Shown: positions 9,203 through 19,333 of the stretch, piece after piece
How the letters are laid out: every line of letters starts with the position of its first letter
How positions within the stretch are numbered: the stretch's first letter is position 1
Source of the DNA: Cyprinodon diabolis
Lineage: Eukaryota > Chordata > Actinopteri > Cyprinodontiformes > Cyprinodontidae
Reading direction: 5' to 3'
DNA: 64,000 nucleotides
Assembly: GCA_030533445.1 (NCBI GenBank)
Contig: CM060065.1
Location: 744,001-808,000, forward strand
Translations under genes and position numbers: made by a program
Notes under the pieces: generated by a model
Database searches by the model: none
What the model was told of the DNA's origin: nothing
What the model saw: only the letters and a program-made list of their open reading frames with translations

Positions 9203-11618
9203 CTAACTATAAGCTTTATCAAAAAGGAAAGTTTTAAGCCTAGTCTTAAAAGTAGACAGGGTGTCTGCCTCACGGACTAAAACTGGTAGTTGGTTCCACA
9301 GGAGAGGAGCCTGATAACTAAAAGATCTGCCCCCCATTCTACTTTTAGAAATTCTAGGAACCACTAGTAAACCTGCAGATTGAGAGCGAAGTGCTCTGTT
9401 AGGAACATAAGGAACAATCAGATCTCTGATATAAGATGGAGCTTGGCCATTTAAGGCTTTATATGTGAGAAGGAGGATTTTAAATTCTATTCTTGATTTA
9501 ACAGGAAGCCAATGAAGAGAAGCCAGGATAGGAGAGATATGATCTCTCTTTTTAATTTTCATCAGAACTCTGGCTGCAGCATTTTGGATCAGCTGAAGGC
9601 TTTTAACTACAGTTTGTGGACTTCCTGATAGTAAAGAATTACAATAGTCCAGCCTTGAAGTAACAAATGCATGGACTAGTTTCTCAGCATCACCCCTGGA
9701 CAGGAGATTTCTAATTTTTGCAATGTTCCTCAGATGAAAGAAGGAAATTCTAGAAACCTCTTTGATCTGGGATTTAAATGACAGGTCCTGATCAAAAACA
9801 ACACCAAGATTTTTTACTTTATTATCTGAAATCAGTTTAATCCCATCCAAATGAAGTGACTGGCTAATCAGCTTATTTTTCAGAGACTCCAAAGACTATA
9901 ACTTCTGTTTTGTCTGCATTCAGAAGCAGAAAGTTAAGAGTCATCCAGGTTTTTATGTCTTCAGACATGCCTGTAATCTATGTAATGGGTTAGCTTCATC
10001 TGGATTTATAGACAGATATAGCTGGGTATCATCAGCATAACAGTGGAAATTAATCCCATGCTGTCTAATAACTCTACCAATTGGGAGCATGTATAAAGTA
10101 AAGAGAATTGGTCCTAGCACTGATCCCTGTGGTACTCCACAGGTAACCTTTGAGCGTGTTGAAGATCTATCATTAACATAAACAAACTGAATTCGATCAG
10201 ATAGATAAGATTTAAACCAGTCTAGTGCTGTTCCTTTAATTCCAACAAAATATTCAAGTCTTTCTAAAAGAATATTATGGTCAACTGTATCAAATGCAGC
10301 ACTAAGATCCAACAGGACGAGCACAGATACAAGTCCATTATCTGAGGCCATGAGAATATCATTAGTGACTTTCACCAGAGCTGTTTCAGTGCTATGATGA
10401 GCTCTAAAGCCAGACTGAAACTCTTCAAAAAGTTCTTTATGGTGTAAGTGATCGCAAACTTGTTTGGCAACTACTTTCTCAAGAATTTTGGATAAGAAAG
10501 GAAGATTGGATATATATAGGTCTATAATTAACCAAGTCATCTGGGTCAAGAGACGGTTTCTTAAGCAGAGGTTTAATTACAGCAACCTTAAAAGCTTTAG
10601 GTACATATCCCTGTAACAGAGATAGATTAATCACATCTAAAATGGAGGAGGAGATCAAAGGGAATACCTCCTTAAATAACCTGGTTGGAACTGGATCTAA
10701 CATACAAGTTGAAGGCTTAGATGAAGACAATAATTTTGCTAATTCAGAAAGTTCAACTGGATCAAAGCAGTCTAAACCCGGTTCAGATTCCATGACTACC
10801 TCAGGTACAATCGCGGATAGAGGAGTGCTTATGATCTTATTTTTAATAAGATCAATCTTATTTATAAAGAATCCCATAAAATCATTGCTGTTAAGAGCAG
10901 GTGGAATGGACGGTTCAACAGAGCTATGGCTCTGGGTGAGTTTGGCAACTGTATTAAAAAGAAATCTAGGATTATTCTTATTCTCCTCTATTAATGAGGA
11001 GAAGTATGCTGCTCTTGCTTTACAAAGGGTCCTCTTATACAGCAGTAAACCATTTTTCCAGACTAGGAAGGACTCCTGCAGGCCTGTGGAGCGATATTTT
11101 CTCTCCAGTTTCCTAGCATTTTGCTTCAAAGTACGCAGCTCTGCATTAAACCAAGGAGCAAGCTTTCTATTTTTAACGGTTTTCATTTTCAAAGGAGCTG
11201 CGTTGTCTAAGGCAGTACGCAGAGAACTAGCAACCCCATCAACAAAATCATCAACCTGTGAAGGGGAATAAGCTATACTTTTGCACTCTGCAGCACTGTT
11301 TAGCGACACAGAGGAGAGAGAAAGTGAAGCCGATTCTTTAAAATTTATAACTGCACTATCTGATAAAGATCTACTAAAATGTAACCTTCTTTTGGGGGAG
11401 GAGAACTCTGTTAAAGTAATCCTGAAGGTTATTAGAAAGTGGTCAGAGAGGACAGGGTTGTGAGGAAATACTGTTATTTCTTCACATTCTATGCCGTATG
11501 TCAGCACAAGATCCAAAGTATGAAGATGAGAATGTGTGGGACTATTCACATTTTGAACAAAGCCAATAGTGTCTAAGATAGCATCAAAGGCCGCTCTTAA
11601 GCTATCGCCCTCAATGTC
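9203..11618 (-). pseudogene. L2 ORF2: partial endonuclease, linker, reverse transcriptase
   Basis: Leftward from 11,618: [10 protein letters not shown] and [10 protein letters not shown] (C-terminal endonuclease motifs), then [13 protein letters not shown] and [11 protein letters not shown] of the L2 linker, then LLKKPSLDP and NYRPI entering the RT. An AT run at about 10,509-10,518 shifts the frame. The RT continues with [36 protein letters not shown] and the catalytic YADD at 10,028-10,039. Two further shifts lie near 9,957 and 9,895. The last 229 codons (9,892-9,203) contain LGVVFDQDLSF, SRLDYCNSLL, LHWLPVKSRI and a C-terminal FKTRLKTFLF, all typical of L2. At least three frameshifts make it non-functional. 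Confidence 0.85.
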
Positions 11619-12122
11619 AACAGAACTGTTTGAACGGTCTACTGCAGGATTTAAAACACAATTGAAATCTCCACCAATTATAAATGGACCGTTATAAGCT
11701 GCCATGGTTAAAAACAAATTTTGGTAAAAAGCAGGATCATCACCATTAGGGGCATATAGACACACAAAGTTGACCATTGTAGAGACTATAGTCCCGCTAA
11801 GAATGATAAATCTCCCTGATGGGTCGAAGTATTTATTTTTTAGTTCAAATGGAATTGATTTGTGAATAAGTATTATGACTCCCCTGGCATGAGTTGTAAA
11901 ACTAGAGGAGAATACCTGGCCAGGCCACCTAGCTCTAATTTTATTCACGTCTTTTCCAGTCAAATGTGTCTCCTGCAAAAAGCATATTGTAGTTTTCATC
12001 TGTTTGATTCTGCCCATCACTTGTTTAAGCTTGACCATATTGTTCAGACCTCTGACATTCCAACTAGATATATTAATTACAGGACAAACAGACATAAGTT
12101 GTGTAATTGGAGATGTAAACAA
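10479..12122 (-). CDS. Accidental in-frame L1/L2 endonuclease fusion ORF (547 codons)
   Basis: This uninterrupted frame starts at the L1 ORF2 start region ([10 protein letters not shown] at residues 19-28) and crosses the L1-to-L2 junction near residue 167 without a stop. Residues 1-166 are L1: N22 in WNVRG, E51 in LQETHL, CLYAPNG (121-127) and GGDFN (150-154). Residues 168 onward are L2: [10 protein letters not shown] (201-210), LSDHFLI (225-231), linker and the first RT residues, ending at 10,479 because of the AT-run frameshift. It thus holds motifs from both halves of an apurinic-type endonuclease by chance of insertion. I have no evidence that it is expressed; it is most likely non-functional. 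Confidence 0.55.
   Translation of the reverse strand: MFTSPITQLMSVCPVINISSWNVRGLNNMVKLKQVMGRIKQMKTTICFLQETHLTGKDVNKIRARWPGQVFSSSFTTHARGVIILIHKSIPFELKNKYFDPSGRFIILSGTIVSTMVNFVCLYAPNGDDPAFYQNLFLTMAAYNGPFIIGGDFNCVLNPAVDRSNSSVDIEGDSLRAAFDAILDTIGFVQNVNSPTHSHLHTLDLVLTYGIECEEITVFPHNPVLSDHFLITFRITLTEFSSPKRRLHFSRSLSDSAVINFKESASLSLSSVSLNSAAECKSIAYSPSQVDDFVDGVASSLRTALDNAAPLKMKTVKNRKLAPWFNAELRTLKQNARKLERKYRSTGLQESFLVWKNGLLLYKRTLCKARAAYFSSLIEENKNNPRFLFNTVAKLTQSHSSVEPSIPPALNSNDFMGFFINKIDLIKNKIISTPLSAIVPEVVMESEPGLDCFDPVELSELAKLLSSSKPSTCMLDPVPTRLFKEVFPLISSSILDVINLSLLQGYVPKAFKVAVIKPLLKKPSLDPDDLVNYRPIYIQSSFLIQNS
11624..12122 (-). pseudogene. L1 ORF2, N-terminal endonuclease part
   Basis: The first 166 codons of L1 ORF2, from ATG at 12,120-12,122 (a second in-frame ATG ten codons later is also plausible, just before the conserved ISSWNVRG). 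It contains the Asn, Glu and GDFN motifs of the L1 apurinic-type endonuclease. The natural continuation, from SHQQARK to the SDH motif, lies beyond the L2 insertion at 8,474. The ATG falls inside the overlapping hydrophobic frame of 12,073-12,444. Confidence 0.82.
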
Positions 12123-12444
12123 ATGAAATACATTGGTCCCTTCCTATTCTCTCATTCAAGTCGTGTAAAGTCCACAAAAATACAGTGTCCAGAGAGAGCC
12201 CTATAACCCAAATCTCCACATATTTCCCCAAACGAAATGTGGCGGTAACCCCTTCTGAATATTGAACTTGGGTTATATGAAACGTTGCAGCCACAAAGTG
12301 GATAACGTAAAAAACTGCACGCATAACGATGGTCATGTATAGGATGGCTGGCATAAACAAAAAATGCTCTGACCAAAATAACAGTAATAAGGCAAGATTT
12401 GCTAACATTGCAAAGGAGTAATAAAAAATATTATCAGTGTTCAT
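12073..12444 (-). CDS. Hydrophobic small ORF between L1 ORF1 and ORF2
   Basis: A 123-codon open frame fills the L1 inter-ORF spacer and overlaps the first 50 bases of ORF2 in another phase. Residues 1-60 are strongly hydrophobic (for example ANLALLLLFW, then MPAILYMTIVMRAVFYVIHF), which would predict two or three membrane segments; the remainder is mixed. It resembles no protein I know. It might be a spacer that is open by chance, or a small extra ORF of this L1 lineage. Conservation in other copies would be needed to believe it. Confidence 0.3.
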   Translation of the reverse strand: MNTDNIFYYSFAMLANLALLLLFWSEHFLFMPAILYMTIVMRAVFYVIHFVAATFHITQVQYSEGVTATFRLGKYVEIWVIGLSLDTVFLWTLHDLNERIGRDQCISFVYISNYTTYVCLSCN

Positions 12445-12511
12445 GCTGCCCTTTTTTAAGGCAAAACGTTATTTTTAGGAACCATGCCAGAAAAAGAGTA
12501 GCGAATACATA

Positions 12512-13396
12512 CTAAGTCTTGGAATTGTCCTCAGACTGCGAGCCCATTCCATCAATATACTTTTCGGCTTCTTCCACGGATTTGAAGATCCGGCGCTTGT
12601 CATTATGTGTGATGATCAAGTGGGCTGGGTACAGAATGCCATACCGAATTTTAAGGGAACGAAGCCGGATCTTCACTCCATCAAAGCGCCTTTGCAGCTT
12701 GCGAGTCTCGGCCGAGAGGTCAGGGAAGAAGGTGACGCGGTGGTTCTCATAGCGCACCTCCTTCATTTTCCTGACGGCTTTCAGAGTTGCTTCCCGGTCC
12801 CGGTAGCTCAGAAACTTAATTAAAATAACCCTTGGAGCCGCAGGACTGGAGGTAAGGGGCCCGATCCTATGGGCTCTCTCCATGCAGCGGGACAAAGTGA
12901 AGTCCTCGCCTAGCGTCTCCCGGAGCCACTTCTCCAAGAAGCCACACAGGTCCGATCCCTCGGATTTTTCAGGGAGCCCGACCAACCTCAGGTTACAGCG
13001 TCTGCTCCTGTCCTCTTGCTCCGCCACTTTGTCACAAAGCACCTCCACTGTCTTCTCCAATGATTTAACTCTGTTTTGAAGGGAAGTAACATCGTCCTCT
13101 GCTTGCGAAACTCGCGCCTCTGCTTCCCCAATTCTTTCAGTGAGCGATTGTATATCCCCTTTAATATCCTTAATTGCTTTCAGCATATCAGCAGAATGTT
13201 TATTCATGTCCTCCTTTAACAAACTAATTGCTCCGAGAATGTCACGGTTGGTTGGCGCATCCTGAGCCTCATCCAGGTTAACCGGCGCTGCCACGTTAGC
13301 ATTAGCCACAATAGCCGCATGTGCTATGTTAGCCGCACTCACTTGTGGAACCGCTTTAGTCGGTTGTTGGACTGGCTTGGCATTTTTCGGTGGCAT
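12512..13396 (-). CDS. L1 ORF1 protein (RNA-binding chaperone), intact
   Basis: 294 residues from MPPKNAKP (ATG at 13,394-13,396) to a stop at 12,512-12,514. The start is chosen because it begins a basic/proline-rich leader typical of L1 ORF1p; an open frame extends further upstream but that part is 5' leader and target sequence. Residues about 70-155 form a heptad-rich coiled coil (SLTERIGEAEARVSQAEDD, LQNRVKSLEKTVEVL). This is followed by NLRLVGLPE, the start of the RRM-like domain, then ERAHRIGP and PRVILIKFLSYRDRE, and the C-terminal domain with FFPDLSAET. In known L1s this protein trimerises and coats L1 RNA in cytoplasmic particles. No stop or frameshift is visible, in contrast to ORF2. 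Confidence 0.8.
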   Translation of the reverse strand: MPPKNAKPVQQPTKAVPQVSAANIAHAAIVANANVAAPVNLDEAQDAPTNRDILGAISLLKEDMNKHSADMLKAIKDIKGDIQSLTERIGEAEARVSQAEDDVTSLQNRVKSLEKTVEVLCDKVAEQEDRSRRCNLRLVGLPEKSEGSDLCGFLEKWLRETLGEDFTLSRCMERAHRIGPLTSSPAAPRVILIKFLSYRDREATLKAVRKMKEVRYENHRVTFFPDLSAETRKLQRRFDGVKIRLRSLKIRYGILYPAHLIITHNDKRRIFKSVEEAEKYIDGMGSQSEDNSKT

Positions 13397-13531
13397 AATC
13401 CCCAGCAAGCGTTTACCCGTTAGCCAAACAGTCGAAATGGTCAATATTTGTATCTTACGGATTAATTTAAAGGATTCAGTAGCGAGCCATCCGGACACAC
13501 ACCGTTCACTGAGACGCCATAACCGGAAGTC
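13397..13531 (-). promoter_or_regulatory. L1 5' untranslated region (presumed promoter region)
   Basis: About 135 bp between the target duplication and ORF1. Full-length LINEs carry an internal promoter here, but no specific element could be identified by eye. The call rests on position only. Confidence 0.4.
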
Positions 13532-13546
13532 GGTTGGCCCTTTTTT
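13532..13546. repeat. L1 target-site duplication, right copy
   Basis: GGTTGGCCC plus six T, matching 4,968-4,982. Immediately afterwards the BEL/Pao frame continues (GPFLKSSNWI), which shows the L1 interrupted it. Confidence 0.8.
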
Positions 13547-13559
13547 AAAGTCTTCTAAC

Positions 13560-13915
13560 TGGATCATCCATCCATCCATCCATCTTCTCCCGCTTAGTCC
13601 TGTCAGAGTTGTGTCGGGGTCAGTGCCTATCTCTGGCAGTCTGCGGGTGAGAGGCGGGGTCCACCCTGGACAGATCTCTAGTCCATTGCAGGGCAACACA
13701 GACAAACAACCAATCACACACACACTCACACCTAAGGAATTTAGAGAAGCCAATTAACCTAACAGTCATGTTTTTGGACTGTGGGAGGAAGCTGGAGTAC
13801 CCAGAGAGAACCCACGCATGCTCAGGGAGAACTTGCAAACTCCATGCAGAAAGACCCCGGCCAGGAATTGAACCCAGAACCTTCTTGCTACAATGTAGCA
13901 GTGCTACCCACTTCA
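13560..13915 (-). mobile_element. GATG-tailed fish retroelement 3' fragment (Rex3/RTE-like)
   Basis: Starts with CATCCATCC repeats on plus, that is a GATG-repeat tail on minus, as described for Rex3/RTE-type elements of fish. The body contains CAGTCTGCGGGTGAG, TTTTTGGACTGTGGGAGGAA and GAGAACTTGCAAACTCCATG, a combination I recall as highly repeated in fish genomes. Only a 3' fragment of about 350 bp is present. It interrupts the BEL/Pao sequence, which resumes to its right. The exact family name is tentative. Confidence 0.6.
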
Positions 13916-14960
13916 ATGACCTGCAGTGGTGAAAGAAATGCCTTTCCATTTGGAAACCAATCTGGAAATGAAAGAAATGTGTCCCACTGCTTAATTGCTA
14001 ATGTACTTTTTAAGTTGGAAAAAGTGAATAAAAAAGATATAGAGCATGTATACTAAAACTAAAGGAAAGGCTGCAGACAAAGAAGAAGAGTTTGCTGAAC
14101 ACACTATGACAGTCAAATGTGTGCTTAACAGAATGGTTAGCTCACAAATGATGATTCAGCCAAAGAAGCTGTAGTAAGTTTTGTGCCGAGAAAACATTAT
14201 GGCGATGAAATAGCTGAATTGGGTCTGGTACTGTGAATGGGTCAAGTCATCTATTTAAACTTGATCATGTTGTTACTGATGGTGTTTTAAGAGTGGGTGG
14301 CAGACTAAGTGAAACATTACCTGAAGACACAATCAATTCTGCCAAAAGAAAACTGTGTTTCAATGCTCAGTCTTCAACATATGCATGAAAAGGTTGGACA
14401 CAGAGGAAGAAATGACACGCTTTCTACAATTCGACCTTAATACTGGGTCCCTCATGTTAATTTGGCAGCAAGATAGATCATCAGACACTGTAGGGTGTGT
14501 CAAAGACAATGGCAGAGGCCAGATTCCTACATAAATGCTTTCAGGATATTCATCTGCTGCAGAGTACAAGTCAGGAAATCCGGTGAGACAACAGAACCAA
14601 CTTTGTCAGCTCAAAACGTGACTTAAAGCAAGCCATGTCGGATCTGAATCAAAAAGCAAAATCCAAATTAGTTTTGTTCTGGATGGTTTGAAGTGGACTT
14701 TTAATCCCCCATGGAGCCCATCATGGAGGTGCATGGGAACGCCTGGTACAGGACATAAAGAGAGTATTATGTTCCACCACAAACCAACAAGTGCTAGAGG
14801 CTGAAAGCTTGCATACAGTTTTATGTGAAGTGCAGGCTATATTAATAACCCTTCTTCTGATGATCCCATTGACTTGGAGGCTGAAATTTTGAATTGAAAA
14901 ATCTTTCTGGATGGAAGAGAAACGTCTTCAAACATGGAAACAAAATCCAGTGGATTGTTT
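13916..14960 (+). pseudogene. BEL/Pao retrotransposon pol: late pol and integrase part, decayed
   Basis: Continuation of the gene begun at 3,990. From about 14,236 the broken plus-strand frames give SSHLFKLDHVV and GVLRVGGRLSETLPE, the conserved lead-in to the BEL/Pao integrase. About 14,380-14,515 gives MHEKVGHRGRNDTL, IRHCRVCQRQ, the His-His-Cys-Cys zinc-binding region. About 14,700-14,850 gives PHGAHHGGAWERLVQDIK and then LHTVLCEVQAILI, the C-terminal side of the catalytic core including its Glu. Several stops and shifts are present. No LTR was recognised to the right; similarity fades near 14,900. Confidence 0.75.
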
Positions 14961-15100
14961 TTAACTTTTTGGGGCATTAACTTTACCTGGATGACTGAGA
15001 AACTTCACCAGCATACATAAAAATATCGTATTTCTTAGGTAAAATAAAATAGGGCTGGAATCTCTTTTTCCTTCTGAGGACCCAACTAAAAATAAAACAT
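14961..15100. other. Junction between decayed BEL/Pao and the tandem array
   Basis: AT-rich sequence of unknown origin, without the 18-bp periodicity. The first recognisable repeat unit (CTAGAGAACAGT) begins at 15,101. Confidence 0.6.
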
Positions 15101-15650
15101 CTAGAGAACAGTCTGGACGCAGAGAACAGACTGGACATAGAGAACAGTCTGCAGAGAACAGTCTGGACGTAGAGAAAAGTCTGAATGTAGAGAACAGTCT
15201 GGACGTAGAGAACAGTCTGGATGTAAAGAATGGACTGGATGTAGAGAACAGCCTGGATATAGACAACAATCTGGACGTAGAGAACAGACTGACATAGAGA
15301 ACAAACTGGATGTTGAGAACAGCCTGGATGTAGAGAACAGACTGGATGTAGAGAACAAACTGGATGTAGAGAACAGACTGGACATAGAGAACAGTCTGCA
15401 GAGAACAGTCTGGACGTAGAGAAAAGTCTGAATGTAGAGAACAGTCTGGACGTAGAGAACAGTCTGGATGTAAAGAATGGACTGGATGTAGAGAACAGCC
15501 TGGATATAGACAACAATCTGGACGTAGAGAACAGACTGACATAGAGAACAAACTGGATGTTGAGAACAGCCTGGATGTAGAGAACAGACTGGATGTAGAG
15601 AACAAACTGGATGTAGAGAACAAACTTGATGTTGAGAACAGACTGGATGT
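15101..15650. repeat. Left edge of the array with irregular units and a 247-bp duplication
   Basis: The first units include 14-bp forms (CTGCAGAGAACAGT at about 15,149 and again about 15,396) and 17-bp forms lacking one G (CTGACATAGAGAAC). The segment from about 15,120 to 15,366 is repeated about 247 bp further on. Irregular units concentrate here, as is usual at the edge of an array where unequal exchange homogenises less. Confidence 0.7.
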
Positions 15651-18600
15651 AGAGAACAAACTGGATGTTGAGAACAGCCTGGATATAGAGAACAGACTGG
15701 ATGTAGAGAACAAACTGGATGTAGAGAACAGCCTGGATGTAGAGAACAGTCTGGATGTAGAGAACAAACTGGATGTAGAGAACAGACTGGATGTAGAGAA
15801 CAAACTGGATGTAGAGAACAAACTGGATGTAGAGAACAGCCTGGATGTAGAGAACAGACTGGATGTAGAGAACAAACTGGATGTAGAGAACAGCCTGGAT
15901 GTAGAGAACAAACTGGATGTAGAGAACAAACTGGATGTAGAGAACAAACTGGATGTTGAGAACAGCCTGGATGTAGAGAACAGACTGGATGTAGAGAACA
16001 GTCTGGATGTAGAGAACAGACTAGACATAGAGAACAAACTGGATGTTGAGAATAGTCTGGATGTAGAGAACGGATTTGATGTAGAGAACAGACTGGATGT
16101 AGAGAACGTACTGGATGTAGAGAACAATCTGGATGTAGAGAACAGCCTGGATATAGACAACAATCTGGACGTAGAGAACAGACTAGACATAGAGAACAAA
16201 CTGGATGTTGAGAACAGACTGGATGTAGAGCACAAACTGGATGTAGAGAACAAACTGGATGTAGAGAACAAACTGGATGTAGAGAGCAGTCTGGATGTAG
16301 AGAACAGAGTGGATGTAAAGAACAGACTGGATGTAGAGAACAGACTGGATGTAGGGAACAGACTGGACGTAAAGAACAGACTGGACGTAGAGAATGGACT
16401 TGATGTAGAGAACAGACTGGACGTAGAGAACAGTTTGGATGTAGAGAACGGACTTGATGTAGAGAACAGACTGGACGTAGAGAACAGACTGGATGTAGAG
16501 AACAGACTGGACGTAAAGAACAGTCTGAATGTAGAGAACGGACTTGATGTAGAGAACAGACTGGATGTAGAAACAGTCTGGATGTAGAAACGGTCTGGAT
16601 GTAGAGAACAGACTGGACGTAGAGAACAGTCTGAATGTAGAGTACAGACTTGATGTAGAGAACAGACTGTATGTAGAGAACGGACTGGATGTAGAGAACA
16701 ATCTGGATGTAGAGAACGGACTTGATGTAGAGAACAGACTGGACGTAGAGAACAGTCTGGATGTAGAGAACGGATTTGATGTAGAGAACAGACTGGACGT
16801 AGAGAACAGACTGGACGTAGAGAACAGTCTGGATGTAGAGAACGGACTTGATGTAGAGAACAGACTGGACGTAGAGAGCAGTATGGATGTAGAGAACAGG
16901 CTAGATGGAGAGAACAGACTAGATATAGAGAACAGACTGGATATAGAGAACAGTCTGGATCTAAAGAACACACTGGATGTAGAGAGCAGTCTGGATGTAG
17001 AGAACAGACTGGATGTAGAGAGCAGTCTGGATGTAGAGAAGAGACTTGATGTAGAGAACAGACTGGACGTAAAGAACAGTCTGGACGTAAAGAACAGTCT
17101 GGATGTAGAGAACGGACTGGATGTAGAAACAGTCTGGATGTAGAAACGCTCTGGATATAGAGAACAGACTGGATGTAGAGAACAGTCTGGATGTAGAGAA
17201 CGGACTTGATGTAGAGAACAGACTGGATGTAGAAACAGTCTGGATGTAAAAACGGTCTGGATGTAGAGAACAGACTGGACGTAAAGAGCAGTATGGATGT
17301 AGAGAACAGGCTGGACGTAGAGAACATTCTGGATGTAGAGAACAGACTGGATGTAGAGAACAGACTGGATGTAGAGAACAAACTGGATGTAGAGAACAGA
17401 CTGGATGTAAAAAACAGACTGGATTTAGAGAGCAGACTGGATGTTGAGAACAGTCTGGATGTAGAGAACAAACTGGACGTAGAGAACAGCTTGGAGATAG
17501 AGAACAGACTGAATGTAGAGAACAGGCTAGATGGAGAGAACAGACTGGATGTAGAGAACAGTTTGGATCTAAAGAACACACTGGATGTAGAGAACAGACT
17601 GGATGTAGAGAACAAACTGGACGTAGAGAGCAGTCTGGATATAGAGAACAGACTGGATGTAGAGAACAGACTGGACGTAGAGAAGAGTCTGAACGTAGAC
17701 AACAGACTGGACGTAGAGAACAGACTGGATGTAGACAACAAACTGGACGTAGAGAACAGTCTGGACATAGAGAACAGACCGAATGTAGAGAACAGGCTAG
17801 ATGGAGAGAACAGACTGGATGTAGAGAACAGTTTGGATCTAAAGAACACACTGGATGTAGAGAACAGACTGGATGTAGAGAACAAACTGGAAGAAGAGAG
17901 CAGTCTGGATGTAGAGAACAGACTGGATGTGGAGAACAGACTGGACGTAGAGAGCAGTCTGGATGTAGAGAACAGACTGGATGTTGAGAACAGTCTGGAT
18001 GTAGAGAACAAACTGGACGTAGAGAGCAGTCTGGATGTAGAGAACAGACTGGATGTAGGGAACAGACTGGACGTAAAGAACAGACTGGACGTAGAGAACG
18101 GACTTGATGTAGAGAACAAACTGGACGTAGAGAGCAGTCTGGATGTAGAGAGCAGAATGGATGTTGAGAACAGTCAGGATGTAGAGAACAAACTGGACGT
18201 AGAGAACAGCCTGGACATAGAGAACAGACTGAATGTAGAGAACAGGCTAGATGGAGAGAACAGACTGGATGTAGAGAACAGTTTGGATCTAAAGAACACA
18301 CTGGATGTAGAGAACAGACTGGAAGTAGAGAACAAACTGGAAGTAGAGAGCAGTCTGGATGTAGAGAACAAACTGGATGTTGAGAACATTCTGGATGTAG
18401 AGAACAGACTGGATGTAGAGAACAAACTGGATGTAGAGAACAAACTGGACATAGAGAGCAGTATGGATGTAGAGAACGGGCTAGATGGAGAGAACAGACT
18501 AGATATAGAGAACAGACTGGATATAGAGAACAGTCTGGATCTAAAAAACACACTGGATGTAGAGAGCAGTCTGGATGTAGAGAACAGTCTGGATGTAGAG

Positions 18601-19333
18601 AACGGACTTGATGTAGAGAACAGACTGGATGTAGAAAAAGTCTGGATGTAGAAAAGGTCTGGATGTAGAGAACAGACTGGACGTAGAGAACAGTCTAGAT
18701 GTAGAGAACGGACTTGATGTAGAGAACAGACTGGATGTAGAGAACGGACTGGATGTAGAGAACAATCTGGATGTAGAAAACAGCCTGGATATAGACAACA
18801 ACCTGGACGTAGAGAACAGACTAGACATAGAGAACAAACTGGATGTTGAGAACAGCCTGGATGTAAAGAACAGACTGGATGTAGAGAACAGACTGGATGT
18901 AGAGAACAAACTGGATGTAGAGAACAGACTGGATGTAGAGAACAGACTGGATGTAGAGAACAAACTGGATGTAGAGAGCAGTCTTGATGTAGAAAACAGA
19001 GTGGATGTAAAGAACAGACTGGATGTAGAGAACAAACTGGATGTGGAGAACAGACTGGACGTAGAGAGCAGTCTGGATGTAGAGAACAGACTGTATGTAG
19101 GGAACAGACTGGACGTAAAGAACAGCCTGGACGTAGAGAATGGACTTGATGTAGAGAACAGACTGGACGTAGAGAACAGTCTGGATGTAGAGAACGGACT
19201 TGATGTAGAGAACAGACTGGACGTAGAGAACAGACTGGATGTAGAGAACAGACTGGACGTAAAGAACAGTCTGAATGTAGAGAACGGACTTGATGTAGAG
19301 AACAGACTGGATGTAGAAACAGTCTGGATGTAG

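Larger units (their letters stand above)
8480..11618 (-). mobile_element. L2-clade LINE, 5'-truncated, inserted in L1 endonuclease
   Basis: A minus-strand non-LTR element whose 3' end is at 8,480 with ATTGA-type tail repeats (seen as CAATTCAATTCAG on plus). Its coding part spans 11,618-9,203 and its 3' untranslated region 9,202-8,480. The N-terminal half of its endonuclease is missing, so the copy is 5'-truncated. The pentamer AACAG at 8,475-8,479 and 11,619-11,623 is a possible short target duplication. On both sides the sequence continues as L1 endonuclease, so this insertion is younger than the L1 insertion or was carried by it. Confidence 0.85.
4983..13531 (-). mobile_element. L1-clade LINE, nearly full length, with nested L2
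   Basis: Minus-strand element: poly(A) tail at the left (poly-T at 4,977-4,986), 5' end at the right near 13,531. Reading leftward it has a short 5' region (about 135 bp), ORF1 (13,396-12,512), a spacer with a hydrophobic frame, ORF2 (from 12,122, interrupted by L2, ending at 5,196) and a 3' region of about 210 bp. A 15-bp duplication flanks it, as expected for target-primed reverse transcription. Without the L2 it is about 5.4 kb, close to full length for fish L1. It inserted in the RNase H/integrase portion of a BEL/Pao element. ORF1 is uninterrupted; ORF2 has an insertion and at least two frameshifts, so this copy is not autonomous. Confidence 0.88.

Noticed and set aside
10642..11271. Plus-strand frame of 209 codons
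   Set aside because: It is antisense to the L2 linker and RT coding sequence and has no similarity of its own.
13397..13753. N-terminal extension of L1 ORF1 to 413 codons
   Set aside because: The extra codons run through the L1 5' leader, the target duplication and the GATG-tailed repeat; the ATG at 13,394-13,396 fits a normal ORF1 start.
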